Of a stretch of 64,000 nt of DNA, positions 17,666-27,478 are shown piece by piece; the first letter of the stretch is position 1, and every line of letters begins with the position of its first letter. The notes beneath the pieces are model-generated. The model was not told the origin of the DNA. It was given only the letters and a program-made list of their open reading frames with translations, and did no database searches. The position numbers were made by a program, and so were the translations under genes. The DNA lies in NCBI GenBank assembly GCA_019119895.1, contig DWWD01000023.1, positions 44,255 through 108,254 of the forward strand. Direction: 5' to 3'. The DNA is from Candidatus Anaerostipes avistercoris. Lineage in GTDB: Bacteria; Bacillota; Clostridia; Lachnospirales; Lachnospiraceae.

Positions 17666-18283
17666 CTATTTTTGATTCGCTCTGGAACAAATCGCCTGAA
17701 CCGGACAATTTTCATAGCACAATCCACAGTGGAGGCAGTTTTCCTGTCTGATTCTGTACACTTTTCCTTCTTCTATGCACTTTTGCGGACAGTTTCTCTT
17801 ACATTTTCCACATCCGATGCATGCCTCAGTAATATAAAACCCTTTTTTCTTTGTCTTCTGCCCTCCCAGTGAAAAACTTTCTCTCTGGATTGGCGTTGTC
17901 CCAAGATCAAAAAATTCAATCTCACCTTTCCGGATACAGAAAGGATCCAGAATGTATCTGCTGTCCCCCGGATACACATCATTCATAGAAGGATTTGCTT
18001 CAAAAATCCGGTCGATCCAGTATTTTGGGTCTTCCAGTTTTTCCACCATGCCATTTAAACGCACTGCCTGGTATTCCCGGTTCATCCCTACGACAGCGGT
18101 TTCTCCTTTATCCATCAGCTGCCGATAAAAATCTTTTCCTCTGGAAGTACAGAAATACAATGTCTCATTTTCCACCAGCATTACATCGATCATTCGCACC
18201 TGGGGCCTTCCATTTTCATCCACTGTGGCAAATGCCGCATCTTTTACCTCTCTCAAAATTTCCAAACATTTTTCCGCTGTCAT
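17666..18283 (-). CDS. Pyridoxamine-phosphate-oxidase-like flavin protein fused to a 2x[4Fe-4S] ferredoxin (205 aa)
   Basis: Residues 1-130 form a PNPOx-like split barrel that probably binds FMN (AAFATVDENGRPQVRMIDVM). Residues about 145-205 carry two 4Fe-4S motifs: CIGCGKCKRNCP and CLHCGLCYENCP. It is likely a small redox protein moving electrons between ferredoxin centres and flavin; the partner is unknown. GGAGG precedes the ATG. A perfect 8+8 palindrome lies between its promoter and start, so it is probably regulated as a single gene. Confidence 0.85.
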   Translation of the reverse strand: MTAEKCLEILREVKDAAFATVDENGRPQVRMIDVMLVENETLYFCTSRGKDFYRQLMDKGETAVVGMNREYQAVRLNGMVEKLEDPKYWIDRIFEANPSMNDVYPGDSRYILDPFCIRKGEIEFFDLGTTPIQRESFSLGGQKTKKKGFYITEACIGCGKCKRNCPQKCIEEGKVYRIRQENCLHCGLCYENCPVQAICSRANQK

Positions 18284-18297
18284 ACTTCCTCCTATTC

Positions 18298-18320
18298 GTT
18301 GTAATGTTTATGATTACAAC
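18298..18320. promoter_or_regulatory. Perfect inverted repeat (operator-like)
   Basis: GTTGTAAT (18298-18305) and ATTACAAC (18313-18320) are exact reverse complements with a 7-base spacer. They lie just downstream of the -10 and just upstream of the ribosome binding site of the flavin/ferredoxin gene, the position expected for a repressor site. The cognate regulator is unknown. Confidence 0.65.
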
Positions 18321-18323
18321 TAT

Positions 18324-18352
18324 TTTATAACACATCCGGGAAATAACGTCAA
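18324..18352 (-). promoter_or_regulatory. Promoter of the flavin/ferredoxin gene
   Basis: Minus-strand TTGACG (18347-18352) and TATAAA (18324-18329) with a 17-base spacer. Confidence 0.7.
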
Positions 18353-18354
18353 TA

Positions 18355-18386
18355 CAAAAAGAGTACCCCGTTTCCGGAATACCCTC
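18355..18386 (-). terminator. Terminator at the end of the ribosomal superoperon
   Basis: The minus strand reads GAGGGTATTCCG, GAAA loop, CGGGGTACTC, then TTTTTG. The stem contains G-U pairs and a small bulge. It lies about 210 bases after the rplQ stop, beyond the intergenic repeats. Confidence 0.7.
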
Positions 18387-18420
18387 ATGTGTTGTCGATT
18401 TGGAATTTTATAATAACTAT

Positions 18421-18593
18421 TATCTCACTAAACTCACGCTGCGTCTTTGAGTTGCGTTCGTTAAGTGTTCCTGGTATCATCTCTCAACTAAACTCATCCG
18501 TCGCCTGCGGCTCGGATTCCTTAAGGTTCGAGATGGGCTTTCTCACTAAACTCACGCTGCGTCTTTGACTTGCGTTCGTTAAGTGTTCAATGC
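18421..18593. repeat. Three-copy intergenic repeat after rplQ
   Basis: CTCACTAAACTCACGCTGCG...TTGCGTTCGTTAAGTGTTC occurs at 18424-18470 and again at 18541-18588, with one base different in the middle. A diverged copy (CTCAACTAAACTCATCCGTC...GGATTCCTTAAGGTTCGAGA) sits between them at 18482-18533. Each copy has GTTAAGTG/CACTAAAC-type inverted ends. The last copy abuts the rplQ stop. A related element follows rpsH (27360-27478). No protein is encoded. Confidence 0.85.
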
Positions 18594-19130
18594 CTATACT
18601 AATTCAAGTAATACTTCTAATGCCCCGTCACCTTTACGCTGAGCGATTTTAACGATTCTTGTGTATCCACCGTTGCGTTCAGCATATTTTGGTGCGTACT
18701 CATCAAATAATTTCTGAGTTAAGTCTACTTTCTTTGTATTTGCTTTCTTACCAGCTGCATCTGTTGGAACTTCTGTTACTGGATATAATACTTTCAGCAT
18801 CTGTCTTCTTGCGTGGAGACGAGATGGCATATCTTTCTTGATTTCTTTCTGAACAGTTTCATATACTGTAACTTTCTTTCCGTCTACAACTTCTTTTACA
18901 CGTTTTCCATCATCATCTTTTTTCGCTACTTTTGCGTCAACTGTTACTGTTTCGAAGTTGTCTTTTTCTCTTACTGCCAGAGCGATCAGCTTCTCAGCAA
19001 CTTTGCGGATCTCTTTTGCTTTCGCTTCTGTTGTAATGATTTTTCCATGATAAAGCAGGTTTGTAACCTCTGCACGGATTAATGCTTTTCTCTGAGAAGA
19101 AGTTCTTCCCAATTTTCTATATTTTGCCAT
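18594..19130 (-). CDS. rplQ: 50S ribosomal protein L17, extended form (178 aa)
   Basis: Large-subunit protein near the exit tunnel. The N-terminus ([18 protein letters not shown]) and C-terminal [10 protein letters not shown] region are canonical. Usual bacterial L17 is about 115-130 aa. The extra 50 or so residues are a charged central insertion ([20 protein letters not shown] onward, about residues 65-115), in frame and without codon disruption. Last gene of the superoperon, after rpoA as usual. Confidence 0.96.
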   Translation of the reverse strand: MAKYRKLGRTSSQRKALIRAEVTNLLYHGKIITTEAKAKEIRKVAEKLIALAVREKDNFETVTVDAKVAKKDDDGKRVKEVVDGKKVTVYETVQKEIKKDMPSRLHARRQMLKVLYPVTEVPTDAAGKKANTKKVDLTQKLFDEYAPKYAERNGGYTRIVKIAQRKGDGALEVLLELV

Positions 19131-19208
19131 TTTAAATTTGACCTCCTGTGATTTTTCGCCTTGCTTACTTCTTCCTTCAGCCTAGGCGGGTCTTACTCTT
19201 GTTTTTAG

Positions 19209-20165
19209 TTATTCATCTCCTGAACTCAAGGATAATCCCAGTTCATTTAATTTTGCCAGAACTTCTTCCAAAGATTTACGTCCAAGGTTACGGACTTTCA
19301 TCATGTCTTCAGAAGTCTTGTTCGTTAATTCTTCTACTGTGTTGATACCTGCTCTCTTCAGGCAGTTGTAAGAACGAACGGATAATTCCAGCTCATCAAT
19401 GCTCATCTCAAGAACTTTTTCTTTCTCGTCGTCTTCCTTCTCAACCATGACTTCCGCTGTCTTGGCATTTTCAGAAAGATCTACGAATAAGTTCAGATGC
19501 TCGCATAATACTTTTGCTGCTAAACTAACAGATTCATCCGGTGTCAGCGTTCCATTTGTAAATACATCCAGTGTCAGCTTATCATAATCTGTGATCTGAC
19601 CGACACGGGTATTTTCAACTTTCAGATTTACACGCTCAACCGGTGTATAGATGGCATCTACTGCAATCTCGTCGATCGCTTTGCCTTCTTTGTCTGCCTT
19701 ATCGGCGCCTACGTATCCGCGGCCTTTTGTGATCGTAAGCTCCATATCCAGCTTGCTGCTGTCGTCGCTCAGCGTCGCAATGACCTGATCCGGATTCAGA
19801 ATTTCGATATCGCTGTCAGCTTTGATATCCGCAGCTGTCACAACGCCTCTTCCGGTAAATTCAATATAAGCCTGCTTTGCTTCATTGGATGAACTGTTGT
19901 TTTTAATTGCCAGTGATTTAATGTTCATAATGATTTCAGGCACATCTTCCTTAACACCTGGAATTGAGCTGAACTCATGAAGAACACCTTTTATTTTTAC
20001 GGAACTTACTGCTGCGCCCGGCAGGGAAGAAAGCATGATACGTCTCAGGGAGTTACCCAGAGTTGTACCATATCCTCTCTCCAGCGGTTCCACAACAAAA
20101 CGTCCAAAACGATTATCTTCTGAAATCTCACTAATCTCAATATTTGGTTTTTCAAATTCGAACAT
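19209..20165 (-). CDS. rpoA: RNA polymerase alpha subunit (318 aa)
   Basis: Assembly platform of RNA polymerase. The N-terminal domain shows [20 protein letters not shown]. The C-terminal domain, which binds UP elements and activators, shows [19 protein letters not shown] and [12 protein letters not shown]. It sits between rpsD and rplQ, the standard order. Confidence 0.98.
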   Translation of the reverse strand: MFEFEKPNIEISEISEDNRFGRFVVEPLERGYGTTLGNSLRRIMLSSLPGAAVSSVKIKGVLHEFSSIPGVKEDVPEIIMNIKSLAIKNNSSSNEAKQAYIEFTGRGVVTAADIKADSDIEILNPDQVIATLSDDSSKLDMELTITKGRGYVGADKADKEGKAIDEIAVDAIYTPVERVNLKVENTRVGQITDYDKLTLDVFTNGTLTPDESVSLAAKVLCEHLNLFVDLSENAKTAEVMVEKEDDEKEKVLEMSIDELELSVRSYNCLKRAGINTVEELTNKTSEDMMKVRNLGRKSLEEVLAKLNELGLSLSSGDE

Positions 20166-20204
20166 ATTGGCCCTCCTTCTGGCTTAGGATTTAATTGAGG
20201 GTTA

Positions 20205-20798
20205 TTATTTAGAATATAACTCGACGATCAATGTTTCATTAACTGGTACGTCAATTTCATCTCTTGTCGGAAGTTCTTTTACCGTTCCAGTAAAATTCTC
20301 ATGATCAGCCTCTAACCAAGCCGGAACCATTCTTCCATCAGTGATTTCTAAGATTTCTTTATATCTTGGAGAGTTTCTGTGTTTCTCTTTGATTTCGATC
20401 ACGTCTCCAGCTTTTACCTGGTAAGATGGGATGTTTACCTGTTTTCCGTTTACCAGTACGTGTTTATGTCCAACAATCTGTCTGCACTCTTTTCTTGTTC
20501 TTCCATACCCAAGACGGAACAGTACGTTGTCCAGACGAAGTTCAAGAAGCATCATCAGGTTTGCGCCGGCCTGACCTTTCATTCTTTCAGCTTTTGTATA
20601 GTAATTTCTGAAAGGTTTTTCCAGTACACCATAGATGAATTTTGCTTTCTGTTTTTCTGTCAGCTGAAGAGCATAGCCGCTCTTCTTTCTGTTTGATCTT
20701 GTTAAAGATCTGTTTGATTTCTTATCAATTCCTAAATAGACCGGATCTAAACCTAAAGATCTGCATCTCTTTAAGACTGGAGTTCTATCAATTGCCAT
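20205..20798 (-). CDS. rpsD: 30S ribosomal protein S4 (197 aa)
   Basis: Primary 16S rRNA-binding protein. It has the S4 RNA-binding domain RLDNVLFRLGYGRTRKECRQ and a C-terminal ETLIVELYSK tail. The N-terminus lacks the CxxC zinc pair found in some S4 proteins (C- form). It lies in the superoperon between rpsK and rpoA, a position seen in Clostridia, whereas Bacillus has it elsewhere. Confidence 0.97.
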   Translation of the reverse strand: MAIDRTPVLKRCRSLGLDPVYLGIDKKSNRSLTRSNRKKSGYALQLTEKQKAKFIYGVLEKPFRNYYTKAERMKGQAGANLMMLLELRLDNVLFRLGYGRTRKECRQIVGHKHVLVNGKQVNIPSYQVKAGDVIEIKEKHRNSPRYKEILEITDGRMVPAWLEADHENFTGTVKELPTRDEIDVPVNETLIVELYSK

Positions 20799-20817
20799 CT
20801 TTTCATATCCTCCTAAA

Positions 20818-21210
20818 TTAAACTCTTCTGCGTTTTGGCGGGCGACATCCGTTATGTGGTACAGGAGTTACATCGCGAATGCTTGTAACTTCAAGTCCGG
20901 CTGCTGATAAAGCACGAATTGCTGCTTCTCTTCCTGATCCAGGACCTTTCACCATAACGTCAACTGTTTTCAAACCATGCACTAATGCTGCTTTTGTAGC
21001 TGTTTCAGCTGCCATCTGAGCTGCATATGGAGTGGATTTCTTGGATCCTCTGAATCCTAATCCGCCTGCGCTTGCCCAAGAAAGAGCATTTCCCTGTGCA
21101 TCTGTTAATGTAACGATTGTATTATTAAAAGATGACTGAATATGTGCCTGTCCGTGCTGTACATTTTTCTTCACACGTCTTTTTGCACTTTTCTTTGTAA
21201 CTTTAGCCAT
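20818..21210 (-). CDS. rpsK: 30S ribosomal protein S11 (130 aa)
   Basis: Platform protein of the small subunit near the E site. It shows [35 protein letters not shown] and the conserved C-terminal [18 protein letters not shown]. Standard place after rpsM, though the gap to rpsM is about 110 bases. Confidence 0.98.
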   Translation of the reverse strand: MAKVTKKSAKRRVKKNVQHGQAHIQSSFNNTIVTLTDAQGNALSWASAGGLGFRGSKKSTPYAAQMAAETATKAALVHGLKTVDVMVKGPGSGREAAIRALSAAGLEVTSIRDVTPVPHNGCRPPKRRRV

Positions 21211-21322
21211 AATTACATATACCTTTCTTTCTTCATTTCAAATTTCATAAGGTCTCAGGCAATAAAAAATATCTCATGCTGCTCTGCCCATGCATCCGGG
21301 CGTATCATATCGCAGCTGCCTG

Positions 21323-21691
21323 TTATTTCTTCTTATTTGCTACTGTTTTCTTAGGACCTTTACGTGTTCTTGCGTTTGTCTTTGTTTTCTGTCCACGGCA
21401 AGGCAGTCCCTGTCTATGACGTTTTCCTCTGTAACATCCGATTTCTTTTAATCTCTTAATGTTAAGAGCGATTTCTCTTCTTAAATCACCTTCTACAACC
21501 TGTGTCTCATTGATGACTGCGCTCAGTCTTTTTACTTCGTCGTCAGTCAGATCACGAACACGAGTATCAGGATCTACATTTGCCTCTGCCAAAATACGTT
21601 TAGAGCTGGACAGTCCAATTCCATAAATATAAGTAAGACCAATCTCTACACGCTTCTCTCTTGGTAAATCAACACCTGAAATACGAGCCAT
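21323..21691 (-). CDS. rpsM: 30S ribosomal protein S13 (122 aa)
   Basis: Head protein contacting P-site tRNA and L5. It shows [34 protein letters not shown] and the basic tail [17 protein letters not shown]. It is separated from rpmJ by an unusually long 270-base spacer containing several stem-loops. Confidence 0.98.
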   Translation of the reverse strand: MARISGVDLPREKRVEIGLTYIYGIGLSSSKRILAEANVDPDTRVRDLTDDEVKRLSAVINETQVVEGDLRREIALNIKRLKEIGCYRGKRHRQGLPCRGQKTKTNARTRKGPKKTVANKKK

Positions 21692-21962
21692 GTTTTCTTT
21701 TCCTCCAAAAATAATTCTCTAAGTTGTTTTTATTAAGTTTGATCCATATATCCGCGTACGGTGAAATGACATATATGTCTCTCCCTTAATTCTGATTTCT
21801 ATCTATAAATAATCAGTATGAGCAGTACCCACCTCATACTGCAGCCGCTAAAATAATATTGTGGACAGTACCCCTGTTCCACAAGCATCTATATATTGTA
21901 TTCAATATATAGATAGACGCACAAAGGCAAGGACCCTTTGCTTTTTTATAAAAAACCGCAAA
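21692..21962. other. 270-base spacer between rpmJ and rpsM with four stem-loops
   Basis: Inverted repeats: CAGTATGAG/CTCATACTG (about 21819-21842), GTGGACAG/CTGTTCCAC (about 21862-21883, one mismatch), CTATATATTG/CAATATATAG (about 21888-21912) and CAAAGG/CCTTTG followed by CTTTTTT on the plus strand (about 21921-21948). No gene is visible. It interrupts an otherwise tightly packed operon. Confidence 0.65.
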
Positions 21963-22076
21963 TTATCCCTGTCTCTGTTTGTGCTTCGGATTCTCACAGA
22001 TTACTCTGACAGAACCTTTTCTCTTAATAACCTTGCATTTTTCGCAAATTGGTTTTACAGATGCTCTAACCTTCAC
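21963..22076 (-). CDS. rpmJ: 50S ribosomal protein L36 (37 aa, GTG start)
   Basis: Smallest 50S protein. It reads [20 protein letters not shown], then [16 protein letters not shown]. The zinc ligands are C, C, C and H, so this is the zinc-containing C+ form. Translation starts at GTG behind AAAGGAG with a 7-base spacing; no ATG fits. It lies between infA and rpsM, the standard place. Confidence 0.97.
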   Translation of the reverse strand: MKVRASVKPICEKCKVIKRKGSVRVICENPKHKQRQG

Positions 22077-22145
22077 TTGAATTCTCCTTTCAAAAAACGT
22101 TCGGATACAATTATATCATCATGTTTTCCATTTTTCAAGAGTTTT

Positions 22146-22364
22146 TTACTTATCTCTCCAGATAATTCTTCCTTTGGATAAATCATATGGGGATAACGCA
22201 AGTGTTACCTTGTCTCCCGGAAGGATCTTGATATAATTCATACGAAGTTTTCCGCTGATGTGGGCAAGAATCACATGTCCGCCTTCAATCTCAACTTTAA
22301 ACATCGCATTCGGAAGTTTTTCCAATACAACTCCTTCTACTTCAATTGCTTCTGATTTTGACAT
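22146..22364 (-). CDS. infA: Translation initiation factor IF-1 (72 aa)
   Basis: OB-fold factor that blocks the ribosomal A site during initiation. [37 protein letters not shown] and the LSKGRIIWR end are canonical. The ATG at 22364 (AAGGAGG 7 bases upstream) gives exactly the usual 72 residues. It begins 2 bases after the map stop, so the two are translationally coupled. Confidence 0.97.
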   Translation of the reverse strand: MSKSEAIEVEGVVLEKLPNAMFKVEIEGGHVILAHISGKLRMNYIKILPGDKVTLALSPYDLSKGRIIWRDK

Positions 22365-22366
22365 TT

Positions 22367-23131
22367 TCAATCCTCCTTATCAGATAATGTTAATATTTCA
22401 CACCCATCTTCTGTGATCGCAATCGTATTTTCATAGTGAGCCGCCAGACTTCCGTCCGCCGTCACCACCGTCCAGTCATCATCCAGCCATTCAACCTCGT
22501 AAGTTCCCTGGTTTACCATAGGCTCGATGGCCAGTGTCATCCCCGGGCGGAGTTTCATGCCGCGGCGTTTTTCCTTAAAATTCGGAATCTGCGGATCTTC
22601 ATGAAGATGTGTTCCGATTCCATGACCAACCAAATCTCTCACAATGGAAAATCCATTGCTTTCCACATGTTTCTGTATCGCTTCGGATATATCAAAGAGA
22701 TGATTTCCGGGCACAGCCAGTTTTATACCTTTGAAAAAACTTTCTCTCGTTACCCGGATCAGTCGTTCTGCCTCTTCTGATATCTTTCCTACGCCATAGG
22801 TCCTTGCCGCATCGGAATGATATCCTTCATAAATCAATCCTGCGTCCAGGCTTACGATATCGCCTTCCTGCAGGATACGGTGCTTGTTCGGAATACCGTG
22901 GACAACCTCGTCATTGACAGACACACAAATAGATGCCGGATATCCGTTATAATTCAGAAAGTTTGGGATGCACCCGTAAGCGCGGATTGCTTTCTCGCCA
23001 AACTGATCGATTTCCAAAGTTGAAATCCCTGGCCGAATAAATTCGGCCAGTTGATTATGAACGTCTTCCAGTCTCTTGCCGGCTTCGCGCATTAACTGGA
23101 TTTCGTGTTTTGATTTAATTGTTACTGCCAT
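22367..23131 (-). CDS. map: Methionine aminopeptidase, type I (254 aa)
   Basis: Removes N-terminal methionine from nascent proteins. The five metal ligands are recognisable: Asp of [17 protein letters not shown] (two Asp), His of [14 protein letters not shown], Glu of [11 protein letters not shown] and Glu of [11 protein letters not shown]. It sits between adk and infA, the usual Firmicute order. Confidence 0.97.
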   Translation of the reverse strand: MAVTIKSKHEIQLMREAGKRLEDVHNQLAEFIRPGISTLEIDQFGEKAIRAYGCIPNFLNYNGYPASICVSVNDEVVHGIPNKHRILQEGDIVSLDAGLIYEGYHSDAARTYGVGKISEEAERLIRVTRESFFKGIKLAVPGNHLFDISEAIQKHVESNGFSIVRDLVGHGIGTHLHEDPQIPNFKEKRRGMKLRPGMTLAIEPMVNQGTYEVEWLDDDWTVVTADGSLAAHYENTIAITEDGCEILTLSDKED

Positions 23132-23136
23132 ATCTT

Positions 23137-23781
23137 TTATGCTCCCAAAATGGATTTGATCTCTTTAAATACCACTTCAATGTCCTGGGTTCCATCTACT
23201 TCATATAAAGAACCTGCTTTTTTGTAATGGTCAATCAATGGAGCAGTCTGATCATGATATACTTCCAGACGCTTTTTCACAGTCTCTTCTTTATCATCAT
23301 CACGAAGGACCAGTTCTCCGCCACATACGTCACAGCAGCCTTCTTTTTTCGGAGGATTATATTCTACATGAAAAATAGCACCGCAGTCCCTGCATGAACG
23401 TCGTCCCGCCATTCTTCTGATGATATTCTCATCCGGTACTTCCACATCAATTGCGAACTCAATCGCCTCTCCATCCTTTGCCAGTGCCTGATCAAGGGCA
23501 TCTGCCTGAGGGATTGTCCTTGGGAATCCATCCAAAATGAATCCATCCTTACAGTCATCTTTATGAATTCGGTCAACAACTAGATCACATACAAGTTCAT
23601 CCGGAACAAGCAGACCTTTGTCCATATATTCCTGTGCCTTCTTTCCCAGCTCTGTCCCTTCTTTGATGTTGGCACGGAAAATATCCCCTGTAGAAATGTG
23701 AGGAATCTTATATTCCTCCGCAATCTGTTTTGCCTGCGTTCCTTTTCCAGCTCCCGGTGCTCCTAACATAATAATTTTCAT
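23137..23781 (-). CDS. adk: Adenylate kinase (214 aa)
   Basis: Interconverts ATP+AMP and 2 ADP. The P-loop [11 protein letters not shown], the AMP site [11 protein letters not shown] and DGFPRT are present. The LID domain carries a four-cysteine zinc site (CRDCGAIF and CDVCGGEL), the Gram-positive long form. AAAGGAGG precedes the ATG at 23781; an upstream in-frame start would add eight unlikely residues. It follows secY in the superoperon. Confidence 0.97.
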   Translation of the reverse strand: MKIIMLGAPGAGKGTQAKQIAEEYKIPHISTGDIFRANIKEGTELGKKAQEYMDKGLLVPDELVCDLVVDRIHKDDCKDGFILDGFPRTIPQADALDQALAKDGEAIEFAIDVEVPDENIIRRMAGRRSCRDCGAIFHVEYNPPKKEGCCDVCGGELVLRDDDKEETVKKRLEVYHDQTAPLIDHYKKAGSLYEVDGTQDIEVVFKEIKSILGA

Positions 23782-23842
23782 GTGACAAATCCTCCTTTCA
23801 ATCACAAATAAGCTGTAGTATCACTACAGCTTATCTTAACAC

Positions 23843-25159
23843 TTACTCGCTTAAAAAACCAGAATAATTCTGTACTAACAATTGCGATTTGATTTGTTTG
23901 ATGGTTTCAAGAATAACTCCTACAACGATGATGATGGATGTTCCTCCAAACGAAACGCTGGCACCAAATACACCATTAAAGAAGAATGGCACCACTGCAA
24001 CAATTGTCAGTCCTGCAGCCCCAATAAAAATAATATATTTTAATATCTTATTCAAGTAATCAACGGTAGGTTTTCCTGGTCGGATTCCTGGAATAAAGCC
24101 TCCCTGTTTTTTCATGTTGTTTGATATCTCCAGTGGATTAAATGTAATCGACGTATAGAAATATGCGAACATGACTACCAGGATGATATAGATCAAAAGA
24201 CCCAGGGATCTTTTTGGATGTGAGGCATCAAACCAGGTAGACGAATTTAAGCTTGTCAATACTTTTCCAAAAAACCCGTCATTGTTGTAATTGAACAGGT
24301 TCTGCAGCATAATTGGAAACTGCATGATGGAGGAGGCAAAAATGATCGGCATGACTCCTGCAGTATTGACTTTCAAAGGGATATAGCTGGACTGTCCTCC
24401 TACCAGCCTTCTTCCCTGTATTTTTTTTGAATATTGTACCGGAATATGTCTCTCTCCATCAGACAAAATGACAACGAAGATAACCATAGCCAGGACAACC
24501 AGTGCGATAATGACTCCTGCGAGGATTGCAGGGCCGATATCTGCTCCTTGTATGAACTGGACATACAGGGAATAAAAATCACCCGGCATTCCGGAAACAA
24601 TATTAACAAGCAGGATAATAGAAATACCATTTCCAATTCCGCTTTCTGTAATTCTTTCACCAAGCCACATAACAAGTACTGCTCCTGCCGTCAGAGCAAC
24701 TGTCATAATAAGGATGGTAAAATTGGTATAATCTGAACCTAAGGCTCCTCTGTTTGCCAGCCCGATTGACAGGCCGCCGCCTTCAACGATCGCAAGAACA
24801 ACTGTTACATATCTTGTAATCTTCGCCATTCTTTTTCTTCCATCTTCACCGTCTTTCTGTATTTCCTCCAGAGCTGGAATTACAATGGTCATTAACTGCA
24901 TGATGATGGATGCTGTGATATAAGGCGTAACACTCAGCGCAAAAATAGACATCTGAGTGAACGATCCGCCAGTGAAAGAATTCAGAAGGCTGATCGAGTC
25001 GCCTAATACCATTTGCAGATAAAGACTGATCTGCGCGCTGTCAATCTCAGGTATCGGCAGCTGTGATCCAAAGCGCACAACAATTAAAATCAGTATCGTA
25101 AATATCAGCTTGTTTCTTAATTGCTTGTTCTTAAAAGCGCTGACTACAGCATTTGCCAT
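23843..25159 (-). CDS. secY: Protein translocase subunit SecY (438 aa)
   Basis: Channel-forming subunit of the Sec translocon, with ten transmembrane helices. It shows RFGSQLPIPEID after helix 1, the plug/TM2a region SIFALSVTPYITASIIMQL, and the cytosolic loops RRIPVQ-like DGERHIPVQYSKK and GFIPGIRPGKPT needed for ribosome/SecA contact. It starts 1 base after the rplO stop. Confidence 0.98.
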   Translation of the reverse strand: MANAVVSAFKNKQLRNKLIFTILILIVVRFGSQLPIPEIDSAQISLYLQMVLGDSISLLNSFTGGSFTQMSIFALSVTPYITASIIMQLMTIVIPALEEIQKDGEDGRKRMAKITRYVTVVLAIVEGGGLSIGLANRGALGSDYTNFTILIMTVALTAGAVLVMWLGERITESGIGNGISIILLVNIVSGMPGDFYSLYVQFIQGADIGPAILAGVIIALVVLAMVIFVVILSDGERHIPVQYSKKIQGRRLVGGQSSYIPLKVNTAGVMPIIFASSIMQFPIMLQNLFNYNNDGFFGKVLTSLNSSTWFDASHPKRSLGLLIYIILVVMFAYFYTSITFNPLEISNNMKKQGGFIPGIRPGKPTVDYLNKILKYIIFIGAAGLTIVAVVPFFFNGVFGASVSFGGTSIIIVVGVILETIKQIKSQLLVQNYSGFLSE

Positions 25160-25160
25160 A

Positions 25161-25604
25161 TTAGATCACCTCTGCTTTTCCGCCCAGTGCTTCGATTTTC
25201 TCTTTTGCACTTGCGCTGAACGCATTTGCCTGTACATTCAGCTTTTTGGTTAACTCTCCATTTCCTAAGATTTTTACACCATCTCTTGGATTTTTAACGA
25301 TTCCAGCTTCGATCAGGGATGCAACTGTTACATCAGCTCCATCTTCAAATTTTTCTAATGCGGAAAGGTTGATTCCAACGATTTCTTTAGAGTTTCTGCA
25401 TTTGAAACCTCTCTTCGGAATACGTCTGTAAAGTGGCATCTGTCCACCTTCGAATCCCGGTCTTACTCCGCCGCCTGAACGGGCTTTCTGTCCTTTATGT
25501 CCTTTACCTGCAGTTTTTCCATTTCCTGAACCATGTCCGCGGCCTCTTCTGAAAGCGTCGCTGTGTTTAGATCCTTCTGCAGGGCGTAAGTTTGATAATT
25601 CCAT
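25161..25604 (-). CDS. rplO: 50S ribosomal protein L15 (147 aa)
   Basis: Late-assembly large-subunit protein. The glycine/arginine-rich N-terminal extension ([20 protein letters not shown]) and the [18 protein letters not shown] block are canonical. The ATG at 25604 is chosen because AAGGAGG lies about 9 bases upstream; an in-frame GTG at 25616 is inside that site. Confidence 0.97.
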   Translation of the reverse strand: MELSNLRPAEGSKHSDAFRRGRGHGSGNGKTAGKGHKGQKARSGGGVRPGFEGGQMPLYRRIPKRGFKCRNSKEIVGINLSALEKFEDGADVTVASLIEAGIVKNPRDGVKILGNGELTKKLNVQANAFSASAKEKIEALGGKAEVI

Positions 25605-25632
25605 TCCTAAATACACCTCCTTGCCGGATATA

Positions 25633-25815
25633 CTAGATTTCTTCTACTTTAACTAAATGCTGTACCTGGTGAATCATTCCACGTGTTGCTGCGTTGTCCG
25701 GAAGCTCAACTGTCTTGTTCAGCTTTTTCAAACCTAAAGCTTCAACAGTTTTTCTATGCTTCGGAATCGCACCGATCGTAGATTTCACTAATGTAATTTT
25801 TAATTTATCTGCCAT
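25633..25815 (-). CDS. rpmD: 50S ribosomal protein L30 (60 aa)
   Basis: Short large-subunit protein: [20 protein letters not shown] and a [15 protein letters not shown] end. Length and position between rpsE and rplO are standard. Confidence 0.97.
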   Translation of the reverse strand: MADKLKITLVKSTIGAIPKHRKTVEALGLKKLNKTVELPDNAATRGMIHQVQHLVKVEEI

Positions 25816-25828
25816 TTTCGATTTCCTC

Positions 25829-26338
25829 CTATCCTAAGAGCTCTTCTACTGACTTGCCGCGCAGTTTTGCTACTTCTTCCGGAGTTTTTAAGTTCTTTAA
25901 TCCTTCGATTGTCGCAAGAACAACATTCTGTTTGTTGTTGGAACCTAAGGATTTTGAACGGATATTTGTATATCCTGCAAGCTCCAGTACAAGACGAGAA
26001 GGACCTCCGGCGATAATACCAGTACCTTCTGGAGATGTCTTTAATAATACAGATGCTCCGCCGAAACGACCGGTAAAGTCGTGTGGGATACTTCCTTTTT
26101 CGTCAATCGGTACTTCAACCAGGCTCTTCATTGCAGCTTCTTTTCCTTTGCGAATTGCTTCCGGAATTTCAGCTGCTTTCCCTAATCCTGCACCAACATG
26201 ACCGTTTTTATCTCCTACAACAACCAGTGCTGCAAATCTCATGTTGCGTCCACCTTTTACAACTTTTGTAACTCGTTTGATGGCTACAACTGCATCTTCC
26301 AGCTCAAACTGGCTAGGATCAATAAGTGTATGCTTCAT
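25829..26338 (-). CDS. rpsE: 30S ribosomal protein S5 (169 aa)
   Basis: Small-subunit accuracy protein. The N-terminal dsRNA-binding-like domain shows [20 protein letters not shown] (site of spectinomycin-resistance changes in other species) and [14 protein letters not shown]. The C-terminal domain shows [19 protein letters not shown]. Standard spc-operon position. Confidence 0.98.
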   Translation of the reverse strand: MKHTLIDPSQFELEDAVVAIKRVTKVVKGGRNMRFAALVVVGDKNGHVGAGLGKAAEIPEAIRKGKEAAMKSLVEVPIDEKGSIPHDFTGRFGGASVLLKTSPEGTGIIAGGPSRLVLELAGYTNIRSKSLGSNNKQNVVLATIEGLKNLKTPEEVAKLRGKSVEELLG

Positions 26339-26352
26339 TTGACTTCCTCCTA

Positions 26353-26721
26353 TTAGAATTTCAGACCAGCTTCACGAGCTGCATCTGCTAATGCTTCAAT
26401 TTTACCATGATAAATGAATCCGCCTCTATCAAAGACAACTTCTGTAATGCCTTTTGCAAGAGCTCTTTCAGCAATTACTTTACCTACATAGCTTGCTGCG
26501 GCAACATCGTTTGTTTTGCTGAGTTCTGCCTTTACATCTTTCTGAGTAGTTGAAGCAGATACTAATGTATTTCCAACAGTGTCGTCAATAATCTGAGCGT
26601 ACATATGATCATTACTTCTAAATACACTTAAGCGAGGTCTTTCGCTTGTTCCATTGATTCTATTACGAAGCTTATAGTGCTTTTTTGCACGAATCTTGCT
26701 TCTTGATTCCTTTTTAATCAT
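26353..26721 (-). CDS. rplR: 50S ribosomal protein L18 (122 aa)
   Basis: 5S rRNA-binding protein. [31 protein letters not shown] and the end [20 protein letters not shown] are canonical, as is the place between rplF and rpsE. Confidence 0.97.
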   Translation of the reverse strand: MIKKESRSKIRAKKHYKLRNRINGTSERPRLSVFRSNDHMYAQIIDDTVGNTLVSASTTQKDVKAELSKTNDVAAASYVGKVIAERALAKGITEVVFDRGGFIYHGKIEALADAAREAGLKF

Positions 26722-26735
26722 CCTATATCACTCCT

Positions 26736-27278
26736 TTATTTAGCCCCAGTTTTTCCTACTTTACGTCTGATCACTTCATCAGCATACTTAATACCTTTTC
26801 CTTTGTAAGGTTCAGGTTTTCTAAGTTCTCTGATTTCAGCTGCATACTGTCCAACTTTTTCTTTATCGATTCCTTTTACGATAATGACATTCTGACCTTC
26901 CATAACGGTCTCAATGCCTTCCGGATCAGCCATAACAACCGGATGAGAGAAACCAAGGTTGAAAGTGATTTCTTTTCCTTTTTTCTGCGCTCTGTAACCA
27001 ACACCGTTAATTTCCAGTTTCTTTTCGTATCCCTGGGATACACCTGTAATCATGTTGGCAACTAATGATCTTGTAAGACCATGTAAAGATTTCATTTTCT
27101 TTAAATCATTTGGTCTTGTTACGACAACCTGATTATCTTCTACTTTGATTGTCATTTCAACTGGTAAACATTTTTCCAATGTTCCTTTTGGACCTTTGAC
27201 AGTCACTTTATTTCCTTCTTCAATCTTTACCTCTACTCCTGCAGGGATATCGATTGGCAATCTACCTATACGAGACAT
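26736..27278 (-). CDS. rplF: 50S ribosomal protein L6 (180 aa)
   Basis: Large-subunit protein near the factor-binding site, made of two similar domains. It shows [31 protein letters not shown] and the C-terminal [20 protein letters not shown] roughly 200-base spacer containing an intergenic repeat separates it from rpsH. Confidence 0.98.
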   Translation of the reverse strand: MSRIGRLPIDIPAGVEVKIEEGNKVTVKGPKGTLEKCLPVEMTIKVEDNQVVVTRPNDLKKMKSLHGLTRSLVANMITGVSQGYEKKLEINGVGYRAQKKGKEITFNLGFSHPVVMADPEGIETVMEGQNVIIVKGIDKEKVGQYAAEIRELRKPEPYKGKGIKYADEVIRRKVGKTGAK

Positions 27279-27359
27279 AGGTTACCTCCTTAAATTGTCG
27301 GAAAGGGCAAACCCTTTCTGTTTTCAGAATAGTGAATATTAGTGTCTTGTTTTATAAGG

Positions 27360-27478
27360 TAGTTACACTCGACTAAGTGTTCAAGTTCCCTTATCGGTCA
27401 CTTTCACTGAGTCTCGGTAACGGCTTTCGCACTAACCTCGAACTTCGTTTCCACTCGTTCTCGCCAAGTGCTCAATGC
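27360..27478. repeat. Intergenic repeat element after rpsH, related to the one after rplQ
   Basis: It contains ACTCGACTAAGTGTTC and, next to the rpsH stop, CGCACTAACCTCG...TCGCCAAGTGCTCAATGCCTA. The last 16 bases share AAGTG(T/C)TCAATGCCTA with the copy abutting the rplQ stop at 18580-18596. The CACTAAC/GCCAAGTG ends again form an imperfect inverted pair. Confidence 0.7.
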
